From NCBI RefSeq assembly GCF_000620305.1, contig NZ_JHVU01000021.1, positions 62,001 to 126,000 of the forward strand: DNA of 64,000 bases. Reading direction: 5' to 3'. Below, piece after piece: positions 27,669 to 36,329 of the stretch (its first letter is position 1; each line of letters starts with the position of its first letter). Position numbers and translations under genes: made by a program. The notes under the pieces were generated by a model. The model worked only from the letters and a program-made list of their open reading frames with translations, did no database searches and was not told the DNA's origin. This stretch comes from Desulfitibacter alkalitolerans DSM 16504 (GTDB lineage: Bacteria > Bacillota > DSM-16504 > Desulfitibacterales > Desulfitibacteraceae).

Positions 27669-28208
27669 CTAATCACTACTTTTTACTGTCCAAACTTGAA
27701 ATCCTTCTTGGGTAAATAAAATGGCATCTGTTGAACCTGCATATTTATAGATTAAGAGACAGGTAATTATATCCCTTGCAGATAGCATTAAGTTAATTGT
27801 TAAAAAGGTTATCACTCCTGTTGTTACAAGCCAGGATTTAGTTAAAGCCATGATTAAAAGTGCTATTAAAGTTAAATCCGTAAAGGGTGCCAGGGTTATG
27901 CTAATAGCCTGCCATTTAACTATATAGTTTGTAACTACTGCTTTTATCCCAAAATTTTTTATTAAAATGCTATCTAAACCCAGCAGTTTTGACATAAGAT
28001 GCCTGTAGTACTCGTGAAAAAATAGTCCCGCCCCAATACCTAAAGAACCTGCAACAAATAGTGCACTATAGGAATACATATGTGGAGACCCAGCTGGCAT
28101 CCATCTTTGAAACAACCAGGGAGAAGCTAACCCCGTGAGCATTAGTAAAAAGCCAAGAATTATTGTTGCAGATGTATTGACTGTAGCTATTTCTTTTTTT
28201 AGGTGCAT
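27669..28208 (-). CDS. Membrane protein, DUF3267-like putative metallopeptidase relative
   Basis: Integral membrane protein of 179 residues with about four helices (TIILGFLLMLTGLASPWLF, LFVAGSLGIGAGLFFHE, ISITLAPFTDLTLIALLIMAL, VTTGVITFLTINLMLSA). Layout and the end SARDIITCLLIYKYAGSTDA followed by a 'GFQVW' tail recall DUF3267 proteins, which carry an HExxH zinc motif. Here the corresponding site reads FFHEYYRHLM, that is HExxxH, so catalysis is doubtful. GGGAGGGG precedes the ATG. It is minus-strand, downstream of a ferritin-like gene. The assignment is by pattern only. Confidence 0.5.
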   Translation of the reverse strand: MHLKKEIATVNTSATIILGFLLMLTGLASPWLFQRWMPAGSPHMYSYSALFVAGSLGIGAGLFFHEYYRHLMSKLLGLDSILIKNFGIKAVVTNYIVKWQAISITLAPFTDLTLIALLIMALTKSWLVTTGVITFLTINLMLSARDIITCLLIYKYAGSTDAILFTQEGFQVWTVKSSD

Positions 28209-28304
28209 AGTTCACCCCTCCCTTTGCCTATTAAGTCCTTGGCTTGCCTATTGATAAATTTTCCATATCCACAGCAAAACTCCTGCATATAATGTTAAAT
28301 TTCA

Positions 28305-29279
28305 TTAATGTACCGGTTCTATCTTTGCCAATGAATTGGAAATTCCTTCTAAAACCCTTATGCTTTCCCTTTCCTTTACAGATATATCTAATAATGTCCT
28401 TGCTGCACCTTTAGATTTTAACATCTGACTAAACTGATTATATTGTTTTATTTTCTGCTGCTTGTTCTCAATTGCATGATTTATAATCTGAGCAGTATCG
28501 ACTAACATGGGTCCTTTATTTAAGCTTTCATGGGTAACTACTGGTCTTCCACCAAGGGTTATTATATCCTGGGCAATCCTATTCAAATGCTGCATGTCTT
28601 CTATTGACAGGACCCTCAGCCTGGGGGCTACAGACATATCCATCCCCAGGTGAATTGAACCATAAATGAGGGTCACTATTGATGGAATCTCCAATTCAAA
28701 GGCATCTTGTAACATATTAATGTCATAGGCAACAGGCCCAGCCCCCTGGGGTAAGGGAAGGAGGGTATCCATTAGCCCAGCCTTCTCTAAAATCTGCGAC
28801 ATTTGCTTTACCATATCCAGGTGGTCCTGTTCTTCTCTTATTTGATTTAACAGTATTAACTTAATTTCCTTATCATTTGTAATATCCACCATCTCTGAAA
28901 GGCTTTCGATGCCAGCCTGTTCGCTCTGGAAAATCATGGTGAACAACTCTTTGTAGCTTTTTGAAAGCTCAAAACCAGTGGTTTTAAGTTGGGGGTTGTG
29001 ACCAGTTTTGCATAGGATTATTCCAATAATTTCTATATGCCGCATTTCATGGATTGCATGACAAATCAGTTGATGCTGCATATCCTCTGGGCGACCCAAG
29101 TAATCTAGAGAATAGGTGTTACTGGCAATTGCATAGGCAGCCTGCAGGTACAAGGCCATGCTCTTAAGCTCATCCCCAGGTATTTTTTTAATTTTTCCAG
29201 CAAATTCTAGAGAAACATGTTGGTTTTCAGTGGATCTGATATAATCTGTTGGCCTGAAATTTGTTCTATAGATATCCAA
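28305..29279 (-). CDS. Ferritin-like domain protein
   Basis: Mostly helical protein of 324 residues. Metal-site-like motifs recur as in ferritin-like four-helix bundles: HAIHEMRHIEIIGIIL near residue 75, NQIREEQDHLDMVKQM near residue 140, and EIPSIVTLIYGSIHLGMDM then SIEDMQHLNRIAQDI in the second half, suggesting two bundles in tandem. It starts at a TTG behind GGGAGGATACT. Such proteins include bacterioferritin-like, rubrerythrin-like and spore-associated members; I cannot tell which. It lies divergently from a cupin gene and near CotF-like genes. No signal peptide is visible. Confidence 0.65.
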   Translation of the reverse strand: MDIYRTNFRPTDYIRSTENQHVSLEFAGKIKKIPGDELKSMALYLQAAYAIASNTYSLDYLGRPEDMQHQLICHAIHEMRHIEIIGIILCKTGHNPQLKTTGFELSKSYKELFTMIFQSEQAGIESLSEMVDITNDKEIKLILLNQIREEQDHLDMVKQMSQILEKAGLMDTLLPLPQGAGPVAYDINMLQDAFELEIPSIVTLIYGSIHLGMDMSVAPRLRVLSIEDMQHLNRIAQDIITLGGRPVVTHESLNKGPMLVDTAQIINHAIENKQQKIKQYNQFSQMLKSKGAARTLLDISVKERESIRVLEGISNSLAKIEPVH

Positions 29280-29356
29280 AATAGTATCCTCCCTAATTTT
29301 ATTGTTCCTTTGTTCTATTAGTATTTACTGATAATACTATTTTTTTACCTTTTTAA

Positions 29357-29386
29357 TTACCAATAATATCTGGCCTTTGGTATAAT
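29357..29386 (+). promoter_or_regulatory. Candidate sigma-A promoter of the cupin gene
   Basis: TTACCA (29357-29362), an 18-base spacer, then TATAAT (29381-29386), about 50 bases before the cupin ATG. The -10 is perfect, the -35 has two mismatches. Confidence 0.45.
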
Positions 29387-29434
29387 AAACGTAAATAAAT
29401 GTTATGGGAAACATACATACAGGAGGGAAAATAA

Positions 29435-29782
29435 ATGGTAAAAACTGTTGATATTAAAAATGTGGAATGGCAGCCCCACCCCAATACCAAGTGTGTAAAA
29501 ACATACCTTAAGCCTCTTTTAACAACAGCTGATGATCTAAACCTAAGGACATCTTTAATGAAAGTAGAGCCAGGCGGGATGATCCCACCTCATACCCATG
29601 AAACCCTTGAATTCTTTTATTTTCTAGAAGGTGAGGGAGTAATGATCAAGGGAGACTTGGAGGAAAAAACAGCTCCCGGGCATGCAGTTAATATCCCCCT
29701 TGGAGTTACCCATGGGTTAAGAAATGAAACAAAACATGACTTAATATTTATCTCATGCTTTGCCCCAGGGGATAAAAAATAA
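29435..29782 (+). CDS. Cupin domain protein
   Basis: Single-domain cupin of 115 residues. Cupin motif 1 is visible as GMIPPHTHETLEFFYFLEGEG with His-His-Glu metal-ligand positions, and motif 2 as PGHAVNIPLGVTHGLRNET with the fourth His. Such small cupins bind a metal and act as isomerases, dioxygenases or sensors; the substrate cannot be inferred. AGGAGG lies nine bases before the ATG. It has its own promoter and a strong terminator, so it is probably monocistronic, between a ferritin-like gene and coat-like genes. Confidence 0.85.
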   Translation: MVKTVDIKNVEWQPHPNTKCVKTYLKPLLTTADDLNLRTSLMKVEPGGMIPPHTHETLEFFYFLEGEGVMIKGDLEEKTAPGHAVNIPLGVTHGLRNETKHDLIFISCFAPGDKK

Positions 29783-29797
29783 TTTAACTATTTACAA

Positions 29798-29826
29798 ACA
29801 TCTCTTTTTAAAGAGATGTTTTTTTA
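29798..29826 (+). terminator. Intrinsic terminator of the cupin gene
   Basis: AACATCTCTTT pairs with AAAGAGATGTT (29798-29820), with a short TT loop, followed by a run of T. Confidence 0.9.
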
Positions 29827-29892
29827 TTAATTTAAATTTTTTGGGCATAATAACTCTTGTAAAGGATGATTTTTATATTAGGAGGTGAACAA

Positions 29893-30078
29893 ATGTCACA
29901 TATCTCAAATATGGAATTGGAAACCTTGAGGCACTTTATTGGTGACCTCACAGTAAGGGTGGCTAAATGCCAAACCTATGCCCAGCAATGCAATGACCCC
30001 CAGTTGAAAAACTTTTTTAGTTCATCTGCTCAAACAGAAGCACATGCTCTACAAACCTTAAAACAATTTTTAAATTAG
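29893..30078 (+). CDS. Small CotF-like / ferritin-like helical protein
   Basis: Helical protein of 61 residues: MSHISNMELETLRHFIGDL, then VAKCQTYAQQCNDPQLKNFF and TEAHALQTLKQFL. Pattern and position resemble the first half of the CotF-like coat family whose clearer member follows 14 bases later. I choose the ATG at 29893 because AGGAGGTGAAC stands directly before it; the frame also opens at 29866 without a ribosome site. It probably forms a two- or three-gene transcript with the next genes. Confidence 0.7.
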   Translation: MSHISNMELETLRHFIGDLTVRVAKCQTYAQQCNDPQLKNFFSSSAQTEAHALQTLKQFLN

Positions 30079-30091
30079 GAGGTGTTATTAA

Positions 30092-30427
30092 ATGCTAACA
30101 GATAAGGACATGGCAATGGATGCATTAGAATCAAAAAAGGCGTTTATTAGTGAGCTTACTAAAGCAGCTATGGAGTGTTCAAACCCCTCACTAAAAAATA
30201 CAATTATCCAAATGAGAAATCGCTGCGAACAATCACAGCAGGAAATTGCTCAAATAGCCCAGAGTAAAGGCTGGTACATGCCTTCAGTACCTGCTGATCA
30301 TTCGGATATTAGAAGGGTTCAGTCCTTCTTTAATCAACCCATGCAGCAAATGCCTTCACCACATATGGGAAGCCAGTGGCAGCAGCAACAGCAGCAGCCA
30401 TACGGCAGCCCAACCAGGTTTCAGTAG
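30092..30427 (+). CDS. CotF-family spore coat protein
   Basis: Small coat-like protein of 111 residues. LTDKDMAMDALESKKAFISE, MECSNPSLKNTIIQMRNRCE and AQSKGWYMPSVPAD follow the CotF family, where the domain ends in a 'GWY' segment. The tail from residue about 85 is Gln/Pro/Met-rich (SQWQQQQQQPYGSP), echoing the Gln-rich repeat protein at 26.8 kb. AGGAGGTG precedes the ATG. The role is presumably in spore coat assembly; clostridial CotF-like proteins are also made outside spores. Confidence 0.83.
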   Translation: MLTDKDMAMDALESKKAFISELTKAAMECSNPSLKNTIIQMRNRCEQSQQEIAQIAQSKGWYMPSVPADHSDIRRVQSFFNQPMQQMPSPHMGSQWQQQQQQPYGSPTRFQ

Positions 30428-30490
30428 GCAAATTTTTTAGATAATGCTAGAGAATAGCTTTAAATTAATACGAAAGGAGAGATTACTAAC

Positions 30491-30664
30491 ATGCAAGGTC
30501 GTGTTGATAAATCAAACCCAATAGGTAGGGTTAAGTGTGTAGTTAATACTTGTCAATACTATGAAAGCGGAGACCGCTGTGTAGCTTCAGCTATTGAAAT
30601 TCAGGGCCCAAATGCCAGGAATACTGATAATACAGACTGTGCAACCTTTTCACCAAGGCATTAA
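30491..30664 (+). CDS. DUF1540 cysteine-containing small protein
   Basis: A 57-residue protein starting MQGRVDKSNPIGRVKC. Its cysteine pattern (VKCVVNTCQYY, DRCVASAIEIQG, TDCATF) matches DUF1540, a small Clostridia/Bacilli family with four Cys, possibly metal-binding, often seen near sporulation genes. AAAGGAGAG is nine bases before the ATG. It follows the CotF-like gene by 63 bases and is closed by a terminator, so it likely ends this small operon. The function is unknown. Confidence 0.8.
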   Translation: MQGRVDKSNPIGRVKCVVNTCQYYESGDRCVASAIEIQGPNARNTDNTDCATFSPRH

Positions 30665-30669
30665 ATATT

Positions 30670-30706
30670 AAAAGACTGTTTAGCTGCAAAAGCCAAGCAG
30701 TCTTTT
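30670..30706 (+). terminator. Intrinsic terminator after the DUF1540 gene
   Basis: AAAAGACTG pairs with CAGTCTTTT at the outer stem (30670-30706), with an inner GCT/AGC pairing, ending in T residues. It lies between convergent genes and may also serve the MFS gene on the other strand. Confidence 0.75.
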
Positions 30707-30734
30707 CTGTATTCATATCTTATGCATACCTTAT

Positions 30735-31889
30735 TCATGCCTTTTTATAATATTTTAGAAAGATGGCAAGGCCTATTATTATGGGTATTATGGTCATGGT
30801 ATACATAAACGAGTAGCCAAAGTAGTGGGCAGTAATTCCCCAGATTAAAGAGCCTAATCCAATACCTATATCAAAGGAGGAAAAAAAGGTTCCATTGGCT
30901 GCACCCCGTCTGTTTGGGGGAACATTTCTAACAGTAAGAGCCTGCATGCTGGGCATAACAAAACCTATTCCCAGTCCAAAAACAACTGCAGCAGCTGCAA
31001 ATAAAAAAGGATTTGCTGCAATGCTGATAAGGTACATGGCTACAGCCATACAAAGGGTTCCAGGCACTACAACCCTACGGTACCCATATTTGTCTGCCAG
31101 GATACCACTTGAGGGTCTGGTAACTGCCAGGGCCAGGGCGTATGCTGTAAAGAAAAACCCTATATTATCTATACCCCTTTCAATAGAATATAAAGAAATA
31201 AATGATACTACTGCACCAAATGGCATGATGGTAAATAGCATAACAAGGCTGGGCAAAAAAGCTGCTGGTTCAAGGTACTTGTACTCCCTGTTTCTATCAG
31301 CCCTTTCAAAGTCAGGACAGGTTATGGTATAGCTGGTAAGCAGGGCCAGGATGCTTAGCACAGCAGACACTAGAAAAAGAATACTAAAGTTTGAATTAAA
31401 TAGCACCAACAGGCCTATTGCCGGGGCTACTGCCATTGAAAAGGAATTTGTAAGACCATAGTACCCCATGCCCTCACCTAATCTCTTTGAAGGTATCAGG
31501 TCAGTAGCAATGGTTCCAGCTGAGGTAGTAGCCATTCCAAAGCCTATTCCGTGAATCAATCTAAATATCAACAGAAGTACCAACCCACCTGCCCATTGAT
31601 AGCCAATGATAGCTATCAACGAAATAAAAAGTCCTATTATAAATATATTTTTTCTGCTGCCCTGGTCCAGGAGCTTACCTGCTATAGGCCTGACAATAAT
31701 TGCAGATATGGCAAAAATTCCACCAACAATACCAACGGCTATCCTGCCCCCACCAAGGGTTTCTACATAAAGGGGCAGGGTTGGCATCAGAATTTGAAAG
31801 CCTGCAAATAATAAAAGGTTGGCCAGGCATATTAAGCAAAAATCCTTTGTCCATAAAGCTGCCTTGGCAGGCTGAATTCCTTCCTTCAT
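30735..31889 (-). CDS. MFS transporter
   Basis: Major facilitator protein of 384 residues with about 12 membrane helices. The loop 2-3 signature is present as GKLLDQGSRKNIFIIGLF, and the mirrored copy as GILADKYGYRRVVVPGT. The N-terminus LCLANLLLFAGFQILMPTLP is typical of drug/metabolite exporters. AGGAG precedes the ATG. It is followed on the same strand (upstream) by a second, unrelated MFS gene about 70 bases away. The substrate is unknown; an efflux pump is the commonest role for this subgroup. Confidence 0.88.
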   Translation of the reverse strand: MKEGIQPAKAALWTKDFCLICLANLLLFAGFQILMPTLPLYVETLGGGRIAVGIVGGIFAISAIIVRPIAGKLLDQGSRKNIFIIGLFISLIAIIGYQWAGGLVLLLIFRLIHGIGFGMATTSAGTIATDLIPSKRLGEGMGYYGLTNSFSMAVAPAIGLLVLFNSNFSILFLVSAVLSILALLTSYTITCPDFERADRNREYKYLEPAAFLPSLVMLFTIMPFGAVVSFISLYSIERGIDNIGFFFTAYALALAVTRPSSGILADKYGYRRVVVPGTLCMAVAMYLISIAANPFLFAAAAVVFGLGIGFVMPSMQALTVRNVPPNRRGAANGTFFSSFDIGIGLGSLIWGITAHYFGYSFMYTMTIIPIIIGLAIFLKYYKKA

Positions 31890-31955
31890 CTTGACATCTC
31901 CTTATTTATCACGAAAGTTATTCCTCAATTCCCCTCATGCTGCATCCCATACCCT

Positions 31956-33128
31956 TTAAGCCTCTTCACTGGCTTCATCTGGAGGCGGCAGGAGCTTAAT
32001 TAATGCAACTCCTATAAGGGGCAAGATAATTAAAATGTTAATTGCCATCATTAGCCCAAAATTATCTGCAATTAAGCCCAAAAGGGTTGTGCCAATTCCC
32101 CCGGTACCAATAGCAAAGCCCAGCACCAAACCAGAAGCCAGGCCAATATTTTCAGGCATTAGCTTTTGTGCATATACTGTGGTAACTGAAAAAGTACAGA
32201 TAATACTTGCTCCTATAAGTCCGGTCCATATAAATGTGAAAATACCACTAGAATTAAAGAGAAAGTACATAAGGGGGACTGCTGAAATAAAGGAAAAGTA
32301 GAGAATGGCCTTTAACCCTAGCCTATCAGCTAGAGGCCCTCCCAGCAAAGTTCCTACTGCCCCAAGCATTAAAAAAATAGTTAAAAGAGAGCTGCCAAAG
32401 GCTGTATCCATCTGCAGATAATCAATATAATACAAAGGTATGTTCATCATCAATCCCATATGCACCCATGAACGAATGGTAACTATTAGCATCAGCAAAA
32501 CAATGGGAAGAGTAATTATAAATCTAGCCCCGGCAGCATTTTTCTTTCCATTGGTATGCATCTCTTTATTTTCGGCTACTTGTAAAGATATCTTGGGCAG
32601 CAGAACAAATAGTACTCCACCCATTAATAACCCCAGGGGCAGAAATCCGCCGCTGCCCTGTAACCCGTATACACCCAAAAAAAAGGCAGCTATAATTGGG
32701 CCCAGTGCAAAACCGAAGTTTCCTCCAAGTGAAAAGACAGACATTGCTGTTGCCTTTTTGCTTCCACTTAAATAAAAAACTGCTTTGGAGGCTTCAGGAT
32801 GGTATGCCGCTACCCCCAACCCCGAAAAGGTGACGACTACAAGGAGCAGATAATAATTTGGCACAAAGCCAATTAATGCAACTCCAGTCATGGCCAAGAA
32901 GCATCCTGCCGGCAGCATCCATAGACATTGGTAACGGTCACTTACAAATCCAAACAGGGGTTGTATAATTGAAGATGATATTGAACTAAAAAGAAGTATT
33001 AACCCAACAGCAAAGTAGCTAAGGTCAAATGCATCCTTTAAATAAGGAAGAAACAGGGGAATAGCCCCCTGTGAAATATCTGTAACCATATGTCCCAAGC
33101 TTATTAAAACTATTTTCAGGATATGCAA
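31956..33128 (-). CDS. MFS transporter, fosmidomycin-resistance (Fsr)-like
   Basis: MFS protein of about 390 residues with 12 helices. HMVTDISQGAIPLFLPYLKD and SSIIQPLFGFVSDRYQCLWM are typical of the Fsr group, followed by FSGLGVAAYHPEASKAVFYL, another Fsr feature. The open frame goes back to an ATG at 33170 without a ribosome site. The TTG at 33128, seven bases after GTGGGGGA, gives the family start HILKIVLISLGH and is preferred. It is an exporter of unknown substrate, possibly co-transcribed with the MFS gene downstream. Confidence 0.82.
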   Translation of the reverse strand: MHILKIVLISLGHMVTDISQGAIPLFLPYLKDAFDLSYFAVGLILLFSSISSSIIQPLFGFVSDRYQCLWMLPAGCFLAMTGVALIGFVPNYYLLLVVVTFSGLGVAAYHPEASKAVFYLSGSKKATAMSVFSLGGNFGFALGPIIAAFFLGVYGLQGSGGFLPLGLLMGGVLFVLLPKISLQVAENKEMHTNGKKNAAGARFIITLPIVLLMLIVTIRSWVHMGLMMNIPLYYIDYLQMDTAFGSSLLTIFLMLGAVGTLLGGPLADRLGLKAILYFSFISAVPLMYFLFNSSGIFTFIWTGLIGASIICTFSVTTVYAQKLMPENIGLASGLVLGFAIGTGGIGTTLLGLIADNFGLMMAINILIILPLIGVALIKLLPPPDEASEEA

Positions 33129-33399
33129 CTTTTGGTCCCCCACTTCAAATATCATCAATACACAAGCCATGTCTAAATAGCTCTATTAAAATCATAACCC
33201 AATTAAGCCCAGGGTGTAAAGAAAAAAAGTGCACAGGCTTACATCATCCAAAAACCCTTGCAAAATTTACATTTCAACTTTGTGCCCATGAAGAAGATAA
33301 AGACTTACCTCCTAAAATTTGTTATACTATATGTACATTATGTATATTTAAATCAAGTTTTAAGATATGATTATTTCCTGCGTTTGGGGCGATAGGCTT

Positions 33400-34818
33400 A
33401 TGAATAATCCTTTACCTAAAATTGATGAAATTTTCTTTCCTGTATTCTTTCAGAAAATGCTGGATATTATTGATGATTGTGTATTTGTCATAGACCATAA
33501 TGGGAAAATTGTCTTATTCAATGACGCTAATGAACGATTAGATAATCTTAAACGGGAACAAGTTCTGGGAAAGCATCTTACTGAGGTGTACCAGCTTGAT
33601 GAGCATTCAAGTATCAGCCTTCAGGTATTAAACACTAAAAAACCAGTTGTTGACAAATACCAGTATTATGTTACTCTGGCAGGCTATCAGGTTTCAGCCA
33701 TCAGCAGTGCTTACCCTATTTTAAATAATGCTAATAAGCTTATTGGTGTTATCGTTACCACCAAAAACATTACCAAGTTCAAGCAAATGTTGGATTTTCA
33801 CAAAAAACTTGCAAACCCGGGCGAGCAATGCTTACCTACAATAAAGCAGTATTCATTCCATGATATTATTGGCGAAAGTCCCTTAATAAAAATGAGCATC
33901 GCCATTGCAGAAAAAGCCGCTCAAACAAATTCTCCTATTTTAGTATATGGGGAAACAGGAACAGGTAAAGAATTATTCGTTCAGAGCATCCATAACACAA
34001 GTAATGCCAATGAACCAATTGTTTCCTTAAACTGTGCGGCAGTTCCTGAAAATCTTTTAGAGGGACTTTTATTTGGCACAGCCAGGGGCGCTTTTACCGG
34101 GGCAGTGGATCAGCCCGGATTGTTTGAGGAAGCAAGCAAGGGGACTTTATTTTTAGATGAGCTTAATTCAATGAGTACAAATTTACAGTCAAAACTATTG
34201 CGTGCTGTTGAAACCGGCAGGATTAGAAGAGTTGGCGAAACTAAAGAAAGGGTTGCCAACCCAAGGATTATTAGTGCCTTAAATCTTCCTCCACTTGAAG
34301 CCATTGACAGGAACTTATTGCGTAAGGATTTATTCTACCGATTGGGAGTCATTATGATCAAACTTCCAGCTTTAAGGGAAAGAAAAGAAGATCTGCCCCT
34401 GTTAGTGCAGCACTTTATTCAGAAATACAATTACACCTTCAAAAGAAACGTTAGACAGATTGACAATGATGTTTTAGAGCTTTTCAAAAACTATCACTGG
34501 CCTGGAAATGTGCGTGAGCTAGAACATACAATTGAATATGCCATGAACCTCATTGGCAGTGATAATGTCATCAAACAGATTCACCTGCCTCCAATTATTT
34601 TAGACCAGATAAATTCATCTGATCCATTGGAAGTGGAAACCCTTATTGCTTCATCCTCTAATCACAACCAAAATCTAAAATCACTCATTGCTTCCTTTGA
34701 AAGGACAATTATTGAAAACATGCTAGAAGAAACCAGGGGAAATGTCAGTGCTGCAGCAAAAAGATTGGGTCTAAATCGTCAAAGTTTGGATTACAAGGTG
34801 AAAAAATATGGCATCTAA
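33400..34818 (+). CDS. Sigma-54-dependent activator with PAS domain (likely creatinase regulator)
   Basis: Enhancer-binding protein of 472 residues. A PAS domain covers residues about 12-115 (IIDDCVFVIDHNGKIVLFND), the AAA+ domain about 160-385 with Walker A VYGETGTGKELF, the intact sigma-54 loop GAFTGA in RGAFTGAVDQPGLFEE, and Walker B GTLFLDELNSM. The Fis-type helix-turn-helix is at the end (NVSAAAKRLGLNRQSLDYKV). The ATG at 33400 is preferred to 33367, which has no ribosome site. A sigma-54 promoter stands 210 bases downstream before creatinase, so local activation of that gene is the natural inference. The PAS ligand is unknown. Confidence 0.88.
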   Translation: MNNPLPKIDEIFFPVFFQKMLDIIDDCVFVIDHNGKIVLFNDANERLDNLKREQVLGKHLTEVYQLDEHSSISLQVLNTKKPVVDKYQYYVTLAGYQVSAISSAYPILNNANKLIGVIVTTKNITKFKQMLDFHKKLANPGEQCLPTIKQYSFHDIIGESPLIKMSIAIAEKAAQTNSPILVYGETGTGKELFVQSIHNTSNANEPIVSLNCAAVPENLLEGLLFGTARGAFTGAVDQPGLFEEASKGTLFLDELNSMSTNLQSKLLRAVETGRIRRVGETKERVANPRIISALNLPPLEAIDRNLLRKDLFYRLGVIMIKLPALRERKEDLPLLVQHFIQKYNYTFKRNVRQIDNDVLELFKNYHWPGNVRELEHTIEYAMNLIGSDNVIKQIHLPPIILDQINSSDPLEVETLIASSSNHNQNLKSLIASFERTIIENMLEETRGNVSAAAKRLGLNRQSLDYKVKKYGI

Positions 34819-34847
34819 ATATGGTTTTTACTTAAAAAGCAAGGAAT

Positions 34848-34870
34848 CTGGACGGACGTCCAGTTTTTTT
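34848..34870 (+). terminator. Strong intrinsic terminator of the activator gene
   Basis: CTGGAC/GTCCAG stem with GGAC loop (34848-34863) followed by a seven-T run. An outer AAAAAGCAA/TTGCTTTTT pairing extends it. It insulates creatinase from read-through. Confidence 0.9.
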
Positions 34871-35029
34871 GCTTTTTTATTATACGCTTAAATAATCATT
34901 ATTTTCTGATTTTTTCATGTAAAATAAGGCCAGAAATTTTGCTTTTCTCGATCCTGATGCAGCTTGCTCATTTTTAAATTGTACATGCATCTCCTTTTAT
35001 ATGAAGGCCTGATAGCATTTTATTCCATC

Positions 35030-35045
35030 TGGCATGTTTATTGCT
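35030..35045 (+). promoter_or_regulatory. Sigma-54 (-24/-12) promoter of creatinase
   Basis: TGGCATGTTTATTGCT matches the consensus TGGCAC-N5-TTGCA with GG and GC exactly ten bases apart. Transcription would start near 35057, 37 bases before the creatinase ATG at 35094. It overlaps the open frame's apparent ATG at 35034, which therefore cannot be the start. An imperfect dyad TGATGCAGCTTGCTCA (34955-34970) about 70 bases upstream could bind the activator. Confidence 0.82.
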
Positions 35046-35093
35046 TTAATGATAGTTAACTATATTTTAATCATTAGAAAGGAAGGGAAAATT

Positions 35094-36329
35094 ATGACCC
35101 AGATGAATGAAATGGAAAGAGTAAAGATTATAAGAAATGGTGAAAAAGTCAAACCAACTTTTTCAAGAGAAGAGATGGACCGAAGAGTTTCCAAGCTGCG
35201 CCAACACATGAGCGAAAACAGTATTGATGCCGTATTGCTTACCTCCTACCATAACATAAATTACTACAGCGACTTTTTATATACGGCCTTTGGAAGAAAT
35301 TACGGACTCATCGTTACACAGAACAAGCATATAACCATAAGTGCAAATATTGATGGAGGTATGCCCTGGCGTCGCAGCTATGATGATAACATTGTTTATA
35401 CCGACTGGCGGCGAGACAACTTTTTCTATGCAATAAAGAAAATTTTAACTGATGACAATCTCAAAAAAGGGCGCATGGGCATTGAAGAAGATCATATGAA
35501 TATTATGCTTCGCAACCAGGTACAAGATGCACTTCCTGAATTTGAACTGGTAGATGTTGCACAAGCACTTATGAGGTACCGTATGATTAAATCACCAGAA
35601 GAAATAGAGCTTATTAAAAACGGTGCTCACGTTTGTGACGTTGGCGGGTATGCAGCAGTTGAAGCTATCGCTGACGGTGTCCCTGAATATGAAGTTGCTT
35701 TGCATGCAACCCAGGCAATGACACGTGAGATTGCTAAACTCTATCCCCATGCTGAATTGAGAGACACCTGGATATGGTTCCAGTCCGGCGTTAATACTGA
35801 CGGTGCTCATAACTGGGCTACCACTAGAAAAATCAGGCCCGGAGACATTTTAAGCCATAATTCATTTTCTATGATTGCAGGATATTATACTGCTTTGGAG
35901 CGCACCATGTTCCTGAATGAAGTATCTGATAAACATTTGGAGTACTGGAATATTAACGTGGAGGTTCATAAACGTGGACTTGAGATAATCAAGCCTGGTG
36001 TAAGGTGTATGGATATTTGTGCTGAATTAAATGAAATTTACAGCAAATATAATCTCCTGCCTTATCGTACTTTTGGTTATGGCCATTCTTTCGGTGTACT
36101 GTGCCATTATTATGGCCGTGAAGCAGGTCTTGAACTGCGTGAAGATATTGAAACAGTATTAGAGCCAGGCATGGTAATTTCAATGGAGCCCATGATCATG
36201 ATTCCCGAGGGACAGCCCGGAGCTGGGGGATACCGTGAACACGACATCCTTGTAATTAAAGAAAATGGAGAGGTTGAAAATATTACAGGCTTCCCCTTTG
36301 GCCCCGAGCATAATATTATTAGGAAGTAA
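35094..36329 (+). CDS. Creatinase (creatine amidinohydrolase)
   Basis: Hydrolyses creatine to sarcosine and urea; cytoplasmic, pita-bread (M24) fold without metal. The 411 residues align end to end, from memory, with Pseudomonas putida creatinase: SYHNINYYSDFLYTAFGR, ISANIDGGMPWRRSYDDNIV, SGVNTDGAHNWATTRK, MIAGYYTALERTMF, YRTFGYGHSFGVLCHYYGRE and AGGYREHDILVI. Catalytic His232, Glu262 and Glu358 of that enzyme correspond to His239, Glu269 and Glu365, a constant offset of seven. The substrate-binding arginine in PWRR is kept. The start at 35094 has AAAGGAAGGG and lies after a sigma-54 promoter. A symporter follows. Other M24 amidinohydrolases are less similar. Confidence 0.9.
   Translation: MTQMNEMERVKIIRNGEKVKPTFSREEMDRRVSKLRQHMSENSIDAVLLTSYHNINYYSDFLYTAFGRNYGLIVTQNKHITISANIDGGMPWRRSYDDNIVYTDWRRDNFFYAIKKILTDDNLKKGRMGIEEDHMNIMLRNQVQDALPEFELVDVAQALMRYRMIKSPEEIELIKNGAHVCDVGGYAAVEAIADGVPEYEVALHATQAMTREIAKLYPHAELRDTWIWFQSGVNTDGAHNWATTRKIRPGDILSHNSFSMIAGYYTALERTMFLNEVSDKHLEYWNINVEVHKRGLEIIKPGVRCMDICAELNEIYSKYNLLPYRTFGYGHSFGVLCHYYGREAGLELREDIETVLEPGMVISMEPMIMIPEGQPGAGGYREHDILVIKENGEVENITGFPFGPEHNIIRK

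Noticed and set aside
27371-27676. Minus-strand frame opposite the repeat protein
   Set aside because: Shadow of the repeats; periodic composition follows the plus-strand units and no start signal is present.
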